From: Coenobita brevimanus
Lineage: Eukaryota; Arthropoda; Malacostraca; Decapoda; Coenobitidae
Length of the DNA: 64,000 nucleotides
Assembly: GCA_032717465.1 (NCBI GenBank)
Contig: CM064732.1
Span: 28,253,156-28,317,155 of the forward strand
Direction of reading: 5' to 3'
The first letter of the stretch is position 1. Every line of letters begins with the position of its first letter. A model generated the notes under the pieces. It searched no databases. It saw nothing but the letters and a program-made list of their open reading frames with translations, and was not told where the DNA came from. Shown in pieces: positions 62,833 through 64,000 of this stretch. A program made the translations under genes and the position numbers.

Positions 62833-64000
62833 CTTACCACCTACGCATTAGAGTACAATGTGAATATGACAAGTCATGGATTGGAATGCGAGTGTGGCAA
62901 GATGTAGTGGCGAATGTGAAAGTGACAGGATGTGGAGTGGAATGTGGATGTGACAGGATGAGGAGTGGAATGAGGAAGTGGAAGAAGGTAGAGTGAAACG
63001 TGGGTATGGTTAGATGTTTAGTGGAATGTGGGTGCGGCAGGATCTGGAGAAGAGTGGAAAATTGGAGTTTCGTGGAAGGACATTAGTAACATGGCTTAGG
63101 AGAGGAAGGCACAATGGAATGTACAGTACTTGAATGTGTGAGTGATGCGAATTAAAAAGAACAAATGAGTGATCTATATATGCAGTATGTAAAATATAGC
63201 AAATAATTAGCAGTACAATGAAATTTGTTCCTGAGATATACAGAGATAGGGCTGGAGCAAATTTAGGGAAATATGTGATTGTCTGGTGCACTGTGGGAGT
63301 CAACTGAAAGTGATGGAAGAATATAGATGATGCGGTGAAATGAAATGAGTGTCTTTTCTGTGGAGTGGAAAGTAGGAGAAAGGTGGATGTCATTTTGAAT
63401 GTAGGAGTGTCAGTCTTTGTTGTGTAGCACGCAAAGTAACAAAGTGAAATTAATGCGAAGTGATCATGTAACCAGGAGCATGAGAGGCAAAGAGTGAAGT
63501 AGAACGCAGTGATGTTGATGTAGAAATGAAAGAGAAAAGTGAATGTGGTTAAGAGTGAAACCGAAGAATATTCCGCTGTGAAGCCGAGAGTGACATTTTA
63601 AAGTAAAGAAAGCCTTTCCATGGAGCTCGATATGCAGTCAGAATGCTGATTGCTTGAAAGATGGGCGAAGTGCTGGAGAGGTCGTTATGGGAATGTCACG
63701 GTGGTGGTGTGGAATGACTGAGTGATAGAAAGAAGTTTGTTGTTGTGGTTGATCTAGTTCTTTTTCTTGCTGTTGGAGTTCTAAATGTTGAAGTTGTTCT
63801 TGTTGTTGCCCCAAGCTCATCTAGATATGGACCCGGTGGATTGCAGGAAACCGGCTATTCCAGACGGAAGCTCGACCATTTGCTGTTAAGGTTTCGTTGA
63901 AGGATGGTCAGGTGCTGAAGAGAAATGTGTGTGGAGCGGGATGATGAAGCAGAATTGTTGACTGAGAGGAAAGTGACCTGGGATGGTGCTGATGTAGGAG

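Larger units (their letters stand above)
57880..63990 (+). repeat. Degenerate GGAATG-rich, C-poor repeat domain
   Basis: The word TGGAATG or GGAATG recurs throughout at irregular 15-60 bp spacing, with frequent TGTTGG, GATGG and GTGGAATG variants. C is scarce on the plus strand over the whole domain. Interrupted by a LINE C 3' UTR fragment (60668-60815) and an old S1 copy (62500-62832). The domain reaches the window end. Confidence 0.75.

Noticed and set aside
63638..63820. Gln-rich 60-codon frame on the minus strand
   Set aside because: Low-complexity CAA/TTG repeat within the GGAATG-rich domain, with no splice or domain evidence.

Overview
The window looks like a piece of a large, repeat-choked animal genome. 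Nearly all recognisable coding sequence belongs to non-LTR retrotransposons (LINEs with an apurinic-type endonuclease and a reverse transcriptase), one LTR retrotransposon, SINEs and small DNA transposons. The rest is dinucleotide microsatellites (very long TA tracts, plus CT, GA, GT, CA), minisatellites and unrecognised AT-rich spacer. There is no operon-like packing, and one short exon with canonical GT-AG splice sites is present. The density of (TA)n and (CT)n tracts combined with RTE-like LINEs fits an arthropod, most likely a decapod crustacean. That taxonomic call is inference.

Layout: 0.4-2.2 kb, decayed LINE A1; 2.5-4.2 kb, TTAA-flanked element with internal repeats; 4.8-6.8 kb, decayed LINE E2; 9 kb, minisatellite; 10.5-12.5 kb, cluster of SINEs including a 1.07-kb palindrome of two head-to-head S1 copies; 12.46-15.89 kb, LINE A2 (minus) carrying a tRNA-type SINE; 15.97-19.14 kb, LINE B (minus); 19.9-23.9 kb, LINE F (plus) split by a 530-bp hAT-like element; 23.9-26.8 kb, LINE G (plus), with the longest open reverse-transcriptase frame; 27-28 kb, GT/CT microsatellites; 28.7-29.15 kb, short inverted-terminal-repeat element with GGATCC units; 29.6-29.8 kb, 5S-rRNA-derived sequence; 30.07-30.16 kb, one host exon (minus) coding a furin-like/CRELD-like cysteine-rich module; 30.3 kb, tRNA-type SINE; 31.44-37.18 kb, Gypsy-like LTR element (minus) with LINE D1 nested in its 3' LTR; 38.5-39.1 kb, LINE D2; 39.1-44.1 kb, LINE C (minus), split by a 1309-bp solo LTR; 44.2-47.1 kb, LINE E1 (plus); 47.7-49.4 kb, ATCC-type satellite; 51.3 kb, S1 SINE; 53.7-55.4 kb, LINE C3; 55.4-55.9 kb, complete S1 SINE; 56.1-56.3 kb, G-rich minisatellite; 57.9-64 kb, about 6 kb of degenerate GGAATG-rich sequence.

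How the parts relate: the window is mainly a record of nested and adjacent insertions. Three are resolved to the base by target duplications: the solo LTR (CCAT), the hAT-like element (GATATATC) and the Gypsy-like element (GTAT). In the first two, removing the insert plus one duplication restores the host LINE reading frame. Most long TA tracts sit at retroelement 3' ends, twice at the meeting point of two convergent elements. The only candidate host gene is the one behind the 96-bp exon; its other exons are not visible here. Interval boundaries of decayed elements are approximate.
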